Shown here piece by piece: positions 1-9,160 of a stretch of DNA of 64,000 nucleotides. The stretch is from positions 26,826 through 90,825 of the forward strand of contig CAYZWU010000019.1 of assembly GCA_964482235.1 (NCBI GenBank), written 5' to 3'. Positions within the stretch are counted from its first letter, which is position 1; each line of letters starts with the position of its first letter. The stretch is from CAYZWU01 sp964482235. GTDB lineage: Bacteria; Planctomycetota; B15-G4; CAYZWU01. A program made the position numbers and the translations under genes. Under the pieces are notes generated by a model that saw only the letters and a list, made by a program, of their open reading frames with translations, was not told the origin of the DNA and did no database searches.

Positions 1-1
1 G

Positions 2-1330
2 AGCCGGTCAACTGTTTCCGGGGGCGGCGAGAAGGAGGCGGCATCCAGCCGGAGCGACCAGGACGGCCGCTTTCACCTGGATCATCTCTCATCCAGCTCC
101 CACGAGATCATTGCCGAGGCGGTGGGCTACCTGCCGGTCACGCAGTCGATCCTCTTCGGCTTTCTCGGCAGCCAGGAGACCGAGTCCAGGCTCGACTTCG
201 TCCTCAGCGAGGCATCGGATTCGATCCGGGGCATCGTGCGCTCCGAGAAGGGCAAGCCGGTCCCCGGAACGACGATCCGGGTCTCCCTGACCGGCGGCGG
301 GCCGGCCAACCGCTTCACGATGGAGTGCCGCACCGCCAAGAACGGAACCTTCCTGCTGAACGGCCTCTCGAGCGGCCTCTACATCCTCACGGCGGAAAGC
401 GGCGGTTTGTTCCTGAAGGAGCCGCTCCAGGTGCAGCCGTCGCCGGACCGCGTCGAGATCGTCCTCCACAGGAAGGGCGGTGTGAAGGGACGGCTCGTGG
501 CGGATAGCGATCCCCCGGCCCGGTTCTCCATCGCCGTCGACAGGTTCGTGCCCCGCTGGCCGAGGACCCGGCTCATCGAGAAGAAGGAGTTCAGCGTCAC
601 CCGCGGGCCCGGATTCTCCCTCGCGAACCTGCTGCCGGGGACCTATGTCTTCGTGGTGAAGGCGGACGGTTTTGCCTGGTCGCGCTCGCCCGATATTCTG
701 GTGACATCGGGCCAGACCACGCAGGATGTGGAGATTTTGCTGAGCAAGGGCGGCGGGCTGCGGGGCCAGCTCTTCACCGTGAACGGCCGGCCGATCGGCG
801 GGGCCAGCCTGCGCCTCCTGCACGAGAGCTACTTTCACGGATTCGGATTCGGCGGCCTCGAGGGGACGGCGAAAGCGGAGCAGGGAAAAACCTGCCTGAC
901 CCGTGAAAACGGTTCCTTTCTCCTGGAAAACATCGTGCCCGGCAAGTACTCGATCGAGATCGAGGCCGACGGGATGGCGACCAAGGTGCTTCGCGACATC
1001 CTGGTGGAGCGCGAGGCGGTGCGCGACCTCGGGCACGTGGCTCTTTCGACAGGCGGCAACATCCTCGGCAATGCCGTTGACGAGAACGGCATTGCGGCCA
1101 GGGGGACGCGCGTCGTGGCCATGGACAGGAAGTCCGGGCTCTTCAAGTCCGCGGTGACCGACAGGAACGGGTTCTTTCAGATCAAGGGACTCGCGGCAGG
1201 GCAGTACATCGTCTACCTGGATGAAACGGCGGGAGCCCTGTCGAGCCTGCGGACGGACGTCACGATCCAGGTGTACGAAAACGAAACCGTGCGGGTGGAT
1301 CTCGCGCCTCGGAAAGACGGCAACCTGTAG
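2..1330 (+). CDS. Carboxypeptidase regulatory-like repeat protein, 5' end outside window
   Basis: The reading frame is open from the first bases of the window, so the start lies upstream and only the C-terminal ~442 residues are seen. The protein is a chain of carboxypeptidase-regulatory-like (transthyretin-fold) modules of about 80-90 residues. Each has the typical pattern of a hydrophobic strand, a DxNGxF turn (DQDGRFHL, KNGTFLL, ENGSFLL, DRNGFFQI) and a closing 'GLxxGxYxL/I' strand. Such repeats are usually extracellular or periplasmic adhesive or structural modules and are not catalytic themselves. There is no C-terminal membrane anchor; the protein ends shortly after the last module (APRKDGNL). 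It is followed after 28 nt by an M50 protease gene on the same strand, so the two may be co-transcribed. The overall function is unknown. Confidence 0.85.
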   Translation, partial: SRSTVSGGGEKEAASSRSDQDGRFHLDHLSSSSHEIIAEAVGYLPVTQSILFGFLGSQETESRLDFVLSEASDSIRGIVRSEKGKPVPGTTIRVSLTGGGPANRFTMECRTAKNGTFLLNGLSSGLYILTAESGGLFLKEPLQVQPSPDRVEIVLHRKGGVKGRLVADSDPPARFSIAVDRFVPRWPRTRLIEKKEFSVTRGPGFSLANLLPGTYVFVVKADGFAWSRSPDILVTSGQTTQDVEILLSKGGGLRGQLFTVNGRPIGGASLRLLHESYFHGFGFGGLEGTAKAEQGKTCLTRENGSFLLENIVPGKYSIEIEADGMATKVLRDILVEREAVRDLGHVALSTGGNILGNAVDENGIAARGTRVVAMDRKSGLFKSAVTDRNGFFQIKGLAAGQYIVYLDETAGALSSLRTDVTIQVYENETVRVDLAPRKDGNL

Positions 1331-1358
1331 CATGCGGCATTGACGAGAAGGAGGCTTC

Positions 1359-2321
1359 TTGGTCCGCTCCATCAATCCATACCGACTGGCCTGGTCGATC
1401 AAGGTGACGCGGCTCTTCGGCATCGACATCAAGGTTCACCTTGTCTTCATCCTCTTCGTGTTCCTCATCTGTCTCTGGAACGTGCAGGAAACAGGTAGCC
1501 TGATGACGGGATTCCAGACCTTCATCCGCGTCTCCCTGCTCTTTCTCTGCGTACTCTTTCACGAGATCGGGCATTCGCTGGCGGCGAGGCGGCTCGGCGT
1601 CGAGGTGATCGACATCACGCTCTGGCCCCTGGGCGGCCTGGCCAGGCTCGGCGTCATTCCGGAGATCCCTTCGGTGGAGCTCCGCATCGCCCTGGCCGGA
1701 CCGGCGGTCAACTTCGCGTTCATCATCCTGATCGTGGCCCTCGATTCGATCTTCATGGGCACGATTTCCTATCCACGGCTCTTCGAACCCTTCTCCCCCT
1801 ATCTGAACCTCGTCGAGTTCCTCGTCCTGGTGAACGCCTTCATGGGAACGTTGAACCTGCTCCCCGCCTTTCCCCTCGACGGCGGAAGGATCCTCAGGGC
1901 ATTGGCGGCGATCCCGCTCCCCTACCTCAAGGCCACGAGAATCGCCGTGACCACGGGCAAGATCTTCGCCTTCACGGGGTTCGTCTGCCTCGCGCTGAAC
2001 GGGATGATCTTCAGCAGTCTCTGGCTGACCCTCATCTGCCTCTTCATCTACTGGGCCGGCAACACGGAGCTGCGGGCCGTGCGGGCACGGGAATTCCTGA
2101 AGGTCGCCGCAGGCCGGAGAGGCCGGCCCGCCGGGCCGGAAAATCCGAACGTCATCGATGCCGAGGTGATCTCCTCGTACACTCCCGGATCCGGGGAGCC
2201 CGAGGAGGGAGAAGCCTCCCGCTATCCCCGGTCCGGCGCGGACATCAAGCGGCACATGGATCAGACGGAGAGGGAGTTCATCGAGATGATGGAGCGGTTG
2301 AAGCGCAACGGCGGGAACTGA
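1359..2321 (+). CDS. Site-2 protease family (M50) zinc metalloprotease
   Basis: Multi-pass membrane metalloprotease of the site-2 protease family (320 aa). The zinc-binding HEIGH motif is in a hydrophobic segment near residue 68. The third ligand is in the family's second motif, LLPAFPLDGGR, near residue 170. At least four to five further hydrophobic segments are visible, and a soluble acidic tail of ~90 residues follows. The start is TTG, preceded by GAGAAGGAGG at good spacing, and the sequence has the conserved '...TRLFGIDIKVHLVFI' beginning of the stand-alone SpoIVFB-like branch. Members cleave transmembrane substrates, often anti-sigma factors, but no substrate can be named here. The 3' end overlaps the convergent transporter gene by 44 nt. 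Confidence 0.9.
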   Translation: MVRSINPYRLAWSIKVTRLFGIDIKVHLVFILFVFLICLWNVQETGSLMTGFQTFIRVSLLFLCVLFHEIGHSLAARRLGVEVIDITLWPLGGLARLGVIPEIPSVELRIALAGPAVNFAFIILIVALDSIFMGTISYPRLFEPFSPYLNLVEFLVLVNAFMGTLNLLPAFPLDGGRILRALAAIPLPYLKATRIAVTTGKIFAFTGFVCLALNGMIFSSLWLTLICLFIYWAGNTELRAVRAREFLKVAAGRRGRPAGPENPNVIDAEVISSYTPGSGEPEEGEASRYPRSGADIKRHMDQTEREFIEMMERLKRNGGN

Positions 2322-3558
2322 TGAGGAAGCCCACCCCCACGAGGAGGGAGACGAGCAGCAAGAGGGCCGAGCAGAGATAGTCATCCGTCACGTCGGCGAG
2401 GAGGGCAAATAGAGGGGCGTTGAGGATGCTCAGCTTGTTGGTCAGCCCGTAGAGCCCGAAGAAGGCGCCTGTCTCTCCTCCGGGGGAAAGATCGACGACC
2501 CACTTCCGGCCCGCCACCCAGATGCCGGCCACGCCGGGCCCGCCCAGGAGGACGATCGACCAGAAGACCACCGAGGATGTACCGGAAAACTGGGCGAGAG
2601 CGATCGCCGCGAAGAGGCAGGACACCGCGAGGATCATCACGATCCGCGGTGTGAACCTGTCGGCGGCAAAGCCCGATGCCACACCGCCCGCGCAGGCGGC
2701 GATGTTCAGGAAGATCAGGAGCTCGAGGATCATCGATCCGTCGAAACCGAACCCTTCCTCGAGATAGACGACGATGAAGAAGAAGACGGCGTTCATCGCA
2801 TCGGCACAGAGGAAGTTGCCGATGATGAAGCGACGCCTCATCTTGTCGCGGAGGAGACCGGCGAACTCCTTGAATGCGGGAAGAGCGGTGGACCGCTCCG
2901 GCTTCTTCTCCGGCACGAAGAAAAGCAGGGGGAGGGTGAAGAGAAGAAAGAGCACCGCCGCGACCAGGTAGGCCAGCCAGTAGGCCGTCTCCTCCCCGCT
3001 CCCCTCTGTTCCCGAGGCGCCGTCGCCGCCATGCGCCTGCATCAGCCAGTCCACAAGGCAGAGGCTCACGATCACGCCGGCATATCCCGCACCGACGCCG
3101 ATGCCGGAGAGCCGTCCCATCCGTTCGGTCGAAGCCACGGCCGGCAGCAGGTTGTTGTAGGGAACGAGAGCCAGCTGGTAGAAGACCTGGGCCACGGCGA
3201 TGAGGATCACCATCTTCCACGGCGTCTCCGCCAGGCCGAGACAGGCCGTGGCGATGGTGCAGAAAAGCGTGAGCACCACGACCGACCTCTTGGAGAAGCC
3301 GCGCCTTCCCACGTAGCGCCCCAGCCAGGGCGCCAGGAAGGCGGCGGCCAGCATGGCGGGGAAGAAGCCGAGGTTGATGCAGAGATGGCTGCCTGTCTCC
3401 CTGAGGATGTGCTCGGGATAGTACCGGGTGACGACGACGGCGTAGAAGATCGTGTTCGCGAAATCGTAGAGAACCCAGGATGATCCGGGAAGAAGCCTGT
3501 TGGCGGCGACTCCTTTCATGATCGAGGCTCTCTGGTCCACTGCCTCTCCCTGCAGCAT
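2278..3558 (-). CDS. MFS transporter, UMF1 (Atg22-like) family
   Basis: A 426-aa inner-membrane protein with about 12 hydrophobic helices. The N-terminal signature WVLYDFANTIFYAVVVTRYY is characteristic of UMF1/Atg22-type major facilitator proteins, which are presumed exporters of amino acids or other small solutes. Substrate is not predictable. Two ATG codons are possible (3558 and 3519). Neither has a strong ribosome binding site, and the shorter form would lose 13 polar residues, so the start is uncertain. The gene starts 19 nt after the stop of the upstream secreted-protein gene on the same strand, suggesting one transcript from the promoter at 5575-5602. The 3' end overlaps the M50 protease gene tail to tail. 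Confidence 0.88.
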   Translation of the reverse strand: MLQGEAVDQRASIMKGVAANRLLPGSSWVLYDFANTIFYAVVVTRYYPEHILRETGSHLCINLGFFPAMLAAAFLAPWLGRYVGRRGFSKRSVVVLTLFCTIATACLGLAETPWKMVILIAVAQVFYQLALVPYNNLLPAVASTERMGRLSGIGVGAGYAGVIVSLCLVDWLMQAHGGDGASGTEGSGEETAYWLAYLVAAVLFLLFTLPLLFFVPEKKPERSTALPAFKEFAGLLRDKMRRRFIIGNFLCADAMNAVFFFIVVYLEEGFGFDGSMILELLIFLNIAACAGGVASGFAADRFTPRIVMILAVSCLFAAIALAQFSGTSSVVFWSIVLLGGPGVAGIWVAGRKWVVDLSPGGETGAFFGLYGLTNKLSILNAPLFALLADVTDDYLCSALLLLVSLLVGVGFLISSRRCASTAPSSR

Positions 3559-3577
3559 CGGATCGCGGGGTCAGGCG

Positions 3578-5506
3578 TCATCGGGGAAAACTCTTCTTGA
3601 AAGACCTGAGGGCCTGATCGATCTCGTTTCGCTCCATGTTCTCCTTTCCGGTCAGGAAGATCCGCACCATCCAATCGTACCGGCCGGGCGGAGGCTCGGC
3701 GTGCGAACCGGGCACGATCCGGAACGAGTGGCCTCCCTTTCCTCCCTCATCGCAGCCGACGTCGAAGCTCTCCGATGCCCCGTCATCGGGCTGCAGGCAG
3801 ATCATGAAAGGCCCCGACACGACGGCGTCGCCCATCGAGCCCAGATCCTTCCAGCCCGGCCGCGATGCCTTGAGGCCGTCCAGGGGGACGGTGAGCGTCG
3901 CCACTGGATCGAACGCCTTGTCGAGCAGCGTGGCCGTCAGGTTGCCGCCGCCGCTCTCCTTGCTGCGGCAGAAGAGCTTGAGCGACTCGATCCTCCATTG
4001 ACCGGGCGGCGTGTGAAAGATCATCGTGCTGCCCGACGCCGGAAAGGCAACGCTCTCCGCCGAGTTGTCGTCATAGGAGAGGATCACCTGGCTCCTGTAC
4101 CTCTTGCCCTTGATACCGGCAAAGGTGGCGGGCGCCTCGAAGTCGGGCTTGGGAAAGAGCCAGAGGAAGGGGGGCTCGATCAGATCGGGAGGGAAGAGCG
4201 TTTCCGGGAGCCTTCCCGCTGTCGCGGCCTCCACGTCGCTCTTCAGGTTCTTGATAAAATCCCGCGAAGCATGCGATGCCTCGAAGTTCTTCTTCAGGGC
4301 GTTCCGGAGCTTGTCCATGGTGATGAATCGATCCAGTTCGCAGAGGAAGCGGGCGTAGCGACGGGCCATGTCTCCCTCCTCTCCGGTCTCGATCCACTTC
4401 TTCAGGTGGAGCGGCCCCTCCTCGCGGAGATAGCTGTACCGGATCGGCCAGAGCTTCTGCCCCCACTTCTTCTTCACGTATTCGAGCGTCTCGGCCGCCA
4501 TCCAGGATGAGATCCCCTCCTCCATGCCGCCGGGCATGACGCGGCTGTCGGGGAACTCCTTTCTGAGGGCGACCGCGGCCAGCGCCTTGCAGAAGCCGAA
4601 CAGGTGATGGCACGTTCCGCCGCGGGCAACGGGTAGAAGCTCGGTCCGTCCCTTCAGGTTCCAGATGATCGTATCGGACTCTCCCAGGGTCACCGAGGTC
4701 TCCTTCGAGGAGTCCATCCCGGCGCGGATCAGGACCTTGTCCGGGAGCTCGAGGCCGTAGCCGCTGACGAGAAACTCCCTGGCGCTCTCCAGCAGCCGCA
4801 CGACCGAGACGCCCCACTTGTCCTCGATCCCCTTGTAGAGGAAGGTGAAATGATCGGAATCGTGCTTCTTCTCCTCGGGCTCGACCGGTTTGTCCGACGA
4901 GGTGACCAGGGAAGGGGCCGCCGGATCGTAGCGCCTCATCTTGCCCTTGTACTTGCTGCGCACCTTCACCTCGATGCACCAATCCACGTTCCAGGGCTGG
5001 CCGTTCTCCTCGACGAGAGGGAAGAGCTTGCAGTCGGGATTCGCCAGCATCGAGTGGCCGCCGCCGGTGGCCACGTACCCCACATAGACGCCCTTCTCCT
5101 TGTTCGGCTTGAAGTCGACGATGACCCAGAACTCCGGGGGGAGCTCCGTCGGCACGATCTTGATCCCGTGCCACTCGGGCGTACTGGTGAAGTGGGAGCG
5201 CGGATGATCCGACTGGGCGTAGACCTTGCCGTCCATGTCCATGAAGGAGATGGTGAAGACATCGCGCCCCTGGACACCGCCGCCGTAGGCCTCGCCGTAG
5301 ACCTTGACGCCGACGGCCCACCAGGTCTTCTTCGAATCGCTCACCTCGAGCCGCAAGGCATGCCCATGGCCGCCGATGCAGGTGATCTGATCGCTGTTCT
5401 CTCCCCCCCTCACCCGTGCGAGGTATTCGTCCGCACCGGCCTCAGGCGGCAAGAGTGCGGCAAGAATCACCAGGCTGACGGGCAGGATCAATCCATACGG
5501 TTTCAT
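3578..5506 (-). CDS. Secreted protein with degenerate metallopeptidase-like central region
   Basis: A 642-aa exported protein of unknown function. The ATG at 5506 is chosen because AGAGGAAAGA precedes it and a signal peptide begins there (KPYG, hydrophobic core to ~19, cleavage near AGA-DEY at 25). Residues ~220-420 resemble the gluzincin peptidase layout: a helix with HHLFG at 300-304 where HExxH would be expected, then GMEEGISSW at 327-335, like the 'E..G...W' second motif of peptidase-MA proteins. The glutamate of HExxH is absent, so peptidase activity is doubtful. The C-terminal ~200 residues look like beta-sandwich sequence, with repeated acidic turns. It is the first gene of a two-gene unit with the UMF1 transporter. 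Confidence 0.75.
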   Translation of the reverse strand: MKPYGLILPVSLVILAALLPPEAGADEYLARVRGGENSDQITCIGGHGHALRLEVSDSKKTWWAVGVKVYGEAYGGGVQGRDVFTISFMDMDGKVYAQSDHPRSHFTSTPEWHGIKIVPTELPPEFWVIVDFKPNKEKGVYVGYVATGGGHSMLANPDCKLFPLVEENGQPWNVDWCIEVKVRSKYKGKMRRYDPAAPSLVTSSDKPVEPEEKKHDSDHFTFLYKGIEDKWGVSVVRLLESAREFLVSGYGLELPDKVLIRAGMDSSKETSVTLGESDTIIWNLKGRTELLPVARGGTCHHLFGFCKALAAVALRKEFPDSRVMPGGMEEGISSWMAAETLEYVKKKWGQKLWPIRYSYLREEGPLHLKKWIETGEEGDMARRYARFLCELDRFITMDKLRNALKKNFEASHASRDFIKNLKSDVEAATAGRLPETLFPPDLIEPPFLWLFPKPDFEAPATFAGIKGKRYRSQVILSYDDNSAESVAFPASGSTMIFHTPPGQWRIESLKLFCRSKESGGGNLTATLLDKAFDPVATLTVPLDGLKASRPGWKDLGSMGDAVVSGPFMICLQPDDGASESFDVGCDEGGKGGHSFRIVPGSHAEPPPGRYDWMVRIFLTGKENMERNEIDQALRSFKKSFPR

Positions 5507-5574
5507 TTCTTTCCTCTGCAAGGGGACCGGTGCAAGGGGCCGGATTTTTCGAAGGCAACGGTACAATCCCGTTT

Positions 5575-5602
5575 ACTCTACCCGGTAACCGTGCCCTGTC
5601 AA
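5575..5602 (-). promoter_or_regulatory. Sigma-70-type promoter for the 5506 gene
   Basis: On the minus strand a perfect TTGACA (5597-5602) is followed after 16 nt by TAGAGT (5575-5580). This gives a ~60-nt leader before the secreted-protein gene starting at 5506. Confidence 0.6.
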
Positions 5603-5684
5603 GAAATGCCGTGAACCCCCATTCCTCTTGACCTATGATGCGTCACGAACGAGGAGTATTGTTCCGGAACGTCTGGAGAAAGAG

Positions 5685-6452
5685 ATGTCCTCAGGCTCCA
5701 CAGCGGGATCGACCCCCCGCTTTCTCGAGATCGCCGTTGTTCTCGTGCAGCCGGCCGGGCTCAGGAACATCGGTTCCGTGGCACGGGCAATGAAGAACTG
5801 CGGATTCACGGACCTCGTGATCGTTTCTCCTCCCGAGTTCCGTGTTCCCGAAGCCTACGCGATGGCATCGAACTCGCGCGAGGTCCTCGACGCGGCCCGC
5901 TGCTTCGACACCCTCGAGGAGGCTCTCGAGGACAGGCACACAGTCTTCGCCGTCACGGCGCGGCCGCGGTTCAAGAAGAGCCGGCTTCTGCCCCGGGAAG
6001 CGGCGGCCCTCTGGCAGGAGGAGAAGAGGAAAGGACATCGGGCGGCGCTGGTCTTCGGCCCCGAGGATCACGGCCTCTCGTCGGATCACGTCTCTCTCTG
6101 CCGGCACCTCGTCGGCATCCCGGCGCACCCCGACCTCACGTCGTTCAACCTCGCCCAGGCGGTCTGCCTCCTCTGCCATGCCTTCTACATGGAAGAAGCC
6201 TCGAGCGCCCCCGGAGAGTTGCTGGCGGAAGAGAAGGCCCGCCCGGAGATCTGCGAGCACGACGACAAGGTGCGGATCAAGGGCGCCGTGGCCTCCCTGC
6301 TCGGGGAGGCCGGCTACATGACGCCCGAAAGGGAGATCCCTCTGGAGGGGACGATCGACAGGCTCGTCTTCGACAGCGCCATCGAGACCCGCGACGTGCG
6401 GAACATCCTCGCCGCGGTGCGCCATCTCAGGTACGTGATGGAGAAGAAGTAG
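5685..6452 (+). CDS. TrmJ-type SPOUT RNA 2'-O-methyltransferase
   Basis: A 255-aa member of the SpoU/TrmH superfamily (SAM-dependent 2'-O-ribose methylation of RNA, trefoil-knot fold). The N-terminal block VLVQPAGLRNIGSVARAMKN matches the TrmJ signature 'VLVEtshpGNiGsvARAMKn'. The SAM-binding knot motifs LVFGPEDHGLSSD and IPAHPDLTSFNLAQAV follow. In enterobacteria TrmJ methylates position 32 of tRNAs; the exact target here is inferred. The start at 5685 is preferred over an upstream TTG at 5628 because GGAGAAAGAG lies directly upstream. The gene is divergent from the secreted-protein gene and convergent with the HEAT/VWA gene, with hairpins in the shared 3' gap. Confidence 0.88.
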   Translation: MSSGSTAGSTPRFLEIAVVLVQPAGLRNIGSVARAMKNCGFTDLVIVSPPEFRVPEAYAMASNSREVLDAARCFDTLEEALEDRHTVFAVTARPRFKKSRLLPREAAALWQEEKRKGHRAALVFGPEDHGLSSDHVSLCRHLVGIPAHPDLTSFNLAQAVCLLCHAFYMEEASSAPGELLAEEKARPEICEHDDKVRIKGAVASLLGEAGYMTPEREIPLEGTIDRLVFDSAIETRDVRNILAAVRHLRYVMEKK

Positions 6453-6454
6453 GC

Positions 6455-6477
6455 TCGACGTTTCGCAAGAACGTCGA
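6455..6477. terminator. Hairpin between convergent genes
   Basis: TCGACGTT (6455-6462) and AACGTCGA (6470-6477) form an 8-bp stem with a 7-nt loop. A second hairpin, CGGTTC/GAACCG, lies at 6488-6503. They sit between the convergent trmJ-like and HEAT/VWA genes. Neither has a T-run, so termination is plausible from position only. Confidence 0.4.
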
Positions 6478-6520
6478 TCATTGGCACCGGTTCCCATGAA
6501 CCGAGCCGTCGCTCTGGGTT

Positions 6521-8131
6521 CTACTCCCCCAGGTCGACGTAGACCCCGCCGTTCTCCTTGGCCAGGGCCTTCATGAAATCCTTCTGGAAGTCGCCGATGG
6601 CGATGGCGTGGATCACGATCTTGCGGACTTTGTTGACCCTCTTCACCTCCATCCGGATCTCTTCCTTGTCGATCACCTTGCCGACCGTGGGGGCGCCGTC
6701 GGACAGGAAGTAGATCGTGTCCACGTTGCTCTTCAGGTTGCGGTCGTAGCCCGTGCGCCTGCCCTTGTCCTCCTGAACACCGAGGGCCGCCATCAGGGCG
6801 GCGTAGGTGTTGGTCTTGCCCTCCTCCACACCGCTGGTCCTCAGACCGGTTCGCGACCGGAAGCCGGCCATGGCGCCGCCGACCGGCTTGAGGCCCTCCA
6901 CGAACTTGACGGCCGAGTTGTTGTTCAGGATGTTGTTGGCCACGAGCCTCTTCTTCCACCACTTGATCTTGGTGGCAAAGGTGATGATGTTGAAGTTCAC
7001 GTTCTTGTCGAGGTTGCGGACAGAATCCATCAGCTCGGTCTTCACGATCTCGAGGCGCTGGTACGACCGGTACTCCTTGCCCGAGGCGCGAAACCTGTCG
7101 ATGTTGGCCACGCGGGTCTCCATGGAGCCCGAGATGTCGATGACGAAGATGATGTTCTTCGACTTGGTCGGGATGCCGGCGAACTGGGCGGCCGGATTGG
7201 TGTATCGCGTCCCATCGCGCTTCCGTTTATCCCGGATCTCCTTGATCTTTTCGTAGTCCGGCGGCTCCCAGGTCTCCTTGACGCGGTCCCAGTATTTCTG
7301 CCAGACCTCGGGATCCTCCAGGTAATCGTTGAAGGTGATCTCCTTGAGCGCTTCGAAAGCATCGCCGCGCAGGCGCCCCGTTTCCTCGCGCAGGCGGTTG
7401 ATCAGCGGCTGCACCGCTTCCTTGAACTTCATCTTGTGCGCCGCGGCGATGGCGGCGGCGCGAACCTGCCAGTTGCCGTCGTTCTCCATCGACTCCACCA
7501 CGGCCTCGCCGCAGAGGTCGGGACGGTTGACACCGGCCAGGGCGTCGAGCGCCACGATGCGGAGCGTGGGATCCTTGTCCTCCAGGAGCCCGACGAGAAC
7601 GGGAACCCCCTTTTCGGAGCCGATGGCGCCAAGGGCGGCGGCGATGGCTCTCTTCAGCTCCCAGTCCCTGGTCTTCCTGAAGAGTAGGCCGAGGGGCTCG
7701 ATGGCCGGCTCCGCCTTCATCAGCCCGAGGGCATCGGCCGCACAGGCCAGCCGGTGGATCTTCTTCTCCCGCTTGTTGGCGATGTACCGCTCGATCAGGA
7801 AGGTGATGCTGGCCGGATCGGTGTACGAGCCGATCGTCTCCACGGCAGCCAACCGGACCTGGAACGCGTCGTCGTCGAAGGCCTCGACGAGGGCGCCGGT
7901 GGCTTCCACGGTGTTCACACCCTTGAGAACGTAGATCGCCTCCATCCTCTCGCGCACCGAGCGGTCGGGAGTGTAGAACCTCTTGAACTCCATGACGAGC
8001 TCGTCGTCGCCCTCGTTCTGGGCTTGCGCAGTTCCGGAGGGAAGGAGGAACAGGACCGGGAACAGAAGGGCCATAACGGCCGTCCCGGATCGGAACGGAA
8101 GTACAAATCTGTGAAAACGCCGGAGTCTCAT
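6521..8131 (-). CDS. Secreted HEAT-repeat and von Willebrand factor A domain protein
   Basis: A 536-aa exported protein. The ATG at 8131 is preceded by GGAGG (10-nt spacing) and starts a signal peptide (RLRRFHRF basic region, hydrophobic core, cleavage near TAQA-QNE). HEAT-like helical repeats follow to ~residue 240 (for example 'VRLAAVETIGSY', 'LRIVALDALAG', 'VRAAAIAAAH'), the usual protein-interaction solenoid. A VWA domain then occupies roughly 320-536, with an intact MIDAS motif DISGS near residue 328 and FLSDGAPTVG further on, so metal-dependent ligand binding is likely. The combination suggests a periplasmic scaffold; partners are unknown. It ends with the VWA domain, with no membrane anchor. 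The gene is divergent from the 8288 operon. Confidence 0.85.
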   Translation of the reverse strand: MRLRRFHRFVLPFRSGTAVMALLFPVLFLLPSGTAQAQNEGDDELVMEFKRFYTPDRSVRERMEAIYVLKGVNTVEATGALVEAFDDDAFQVRLAAVETIGSYTDPASITFLIERYIANKREKKIHRLACAADALGLMKAEPAIEPLGLLFRKTRDWELKRAIAAALGAIGSEKGVPVLVGLLEDKDPTLRIVALDALAGVNRPDLCGEAVVESMENDGNWQVRAAAIAAAHKMKFKEAVQPLINRLREETGRLRGDAFEALKEITFNDYLEDPEVWQKYWDRVKETWEPPDYEKIKEIRDKRKRDGTRYTNPAAQFAGIPTKSKNIIFVIDISGSMETRVANIDRFRASGKEYRSYQRLEIVKTELMDSVRNLDKNVNFNIITFATKIKWWKKRLVANNILNNNSAVKFVEGLKPVGGAMAGFRSRTGLRTSGVEEGKTNTYAALMAALGVQEDKGRRTGYDRNLKSNVDTIYFLSDGAPTVGKVIDKEEIRMEVKRVNKVRKIVIHAIAIGDFQKDFMKALAKENGGVYVDLGE

Positions 8132-8244
8132 GCGCCAATGGCCTCCATTTGTCGTGGTCTGGCGGCAAAAGAGGATGCTGATCCACTCTCTTTTCCGAGC
8201 AGGCATCCAGCGGAAGGAGATGATAACATAGATTCACCTCTACC

Positions 8245-8273
8245 TTCACCTTCGACGGTCATTTTTATAGAAT
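8245..8273 (+). promoter_or_regulatory. Possible promoter of the isomerase-kinase-transferase operon
   Basis: TTCACC (8245-8250), a 17-nt spacer and TAGAAT (8268-8273) lie just upstream of the ATG at 8288. The leader would be only ~8 nt and would barely include the ribosome binding site, so this is weak. Confidence 0.3.
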
Positions 8274-8287
8274 GCTCGAGAGGCGGT

Positions 8288-9160
8288 ATGAATCTGATTC
8301 CCACACTTTCCACACATCTCTTCGCCTACACCCGGCTCGGTCCGGAGATGATCCGTCTGGCGCGGGAGAGAGGCTTCACGGCCCTCGAGATCTTTGCGGC
8401 GCCGCAGCACTTCCAGGCCATGGACAGCGGTTTCGTCGACTCCGTCGCCGCGGAGCTGGACCGTGCCGGGATCGAACTCCGCGCGATCCACACCCCCTTC
8501 TACGAATCCCTGGAGGAGCTCAAGGCGGATCGGTTCTTCTCCCTCGGCGACAGGAGTCGAGCGATCAGGGAGAAGGCCGCCGCGAAATTCTCCGTCCTCC
8601 TCGAGGCCGCCGCCGTGCTCGGCTCTCCCGATCTCGTGGTGCATGCCGGGATGCGCAGCCAGCACGAGACGGATACGGCCCTTTACATCGAAGAGGCGGC
8701 AAGGCTTCTTGAAGGGACTCCGCTCTACGAGGGGAGGCTGCTCCTGGAAAACACGCCGCGGGCCTACGCTTCAATGGACGAGCTCATCGCCGTGGCGGAA
8801 AGGCTCGATCCCGACCGGGCGGACCTCTGTCTCGACATCGGCCACCTTCACATCGCCGAACGGCAAGATCCCGGCCTGAACCTCGACAGGGCGGACACGG
8901 TCCTGCGCCGCGTTCGCCATTTCCACATCCATGACAACGGGGGAGAGCGCGACGAACATCTCCCGCCCGGCCAGGGTGCGATCGACTGGCACGGGTTTTT
9001 CGGCGCGATCGCGCCTTGTTCCCTTGACGCCGGATTCTCGCTCGAGCTCAGGGACCGCTCGCGCGGTCGGCTTTCGCCCAGGGAGCTTCTGGACGACACG
9101 CTCGGGCAGGTCAACGGACCCGTCCGGAAGCTCCTGCTGGAAAAAGGAGTGCGTCTCTGA
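8288..9160 (+). CDS. Sugar phosphate isomerase/epimerase-like TIM-barrel protein
   Basis: A 290-aa protein of the xylose-isomerase-like (AP endonuclease 2) TIM-barrel superfamily. The barrel strands end in metal-ligand motifs that can be read directly: VVHAGM, LLLENTPR, CLDIGHLHI and HIHDNGGERDEHLPPGQG, the last matching the C-terminal 'H.hDn.g..D.H...G.G.i.w' signature. Substrate cannot be predicted from sequence. The ATG at 8288 follows GAGAGGCGG. The stop codon overlaps the ATG of the next gene (TGATG), so it is translationally coupled to the AmgK-like kinase. This suggests a role in the same sugar or cell-wall pathway, by inference. Confidence 0.82.
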   Translation: MNLIPTLSTHLFAYTRLGPEMIRLARERGFTALEIFAAPQHFQAMDSGFVDSVAAELDRAGIELRAIHTPFYESLEELKADRFFSLGDRSRAIREKAAAKFSVLLEAAAVLGSPDLVVHAGMRSQHETDTALYIEEAARLLEGTPLYEGRLLLENTPRAYASMDELIAVAERLDPDRADLCLDIGHLHIAERQDPGLNLDRADTVLRRVRHFHIHDNGGERDEHLPPGQGAIDWHGFFGAIAPCSLDAGFSLELRDRSRGRLSPRELLDDTLGQVNGPVRKLLLEKGVRL

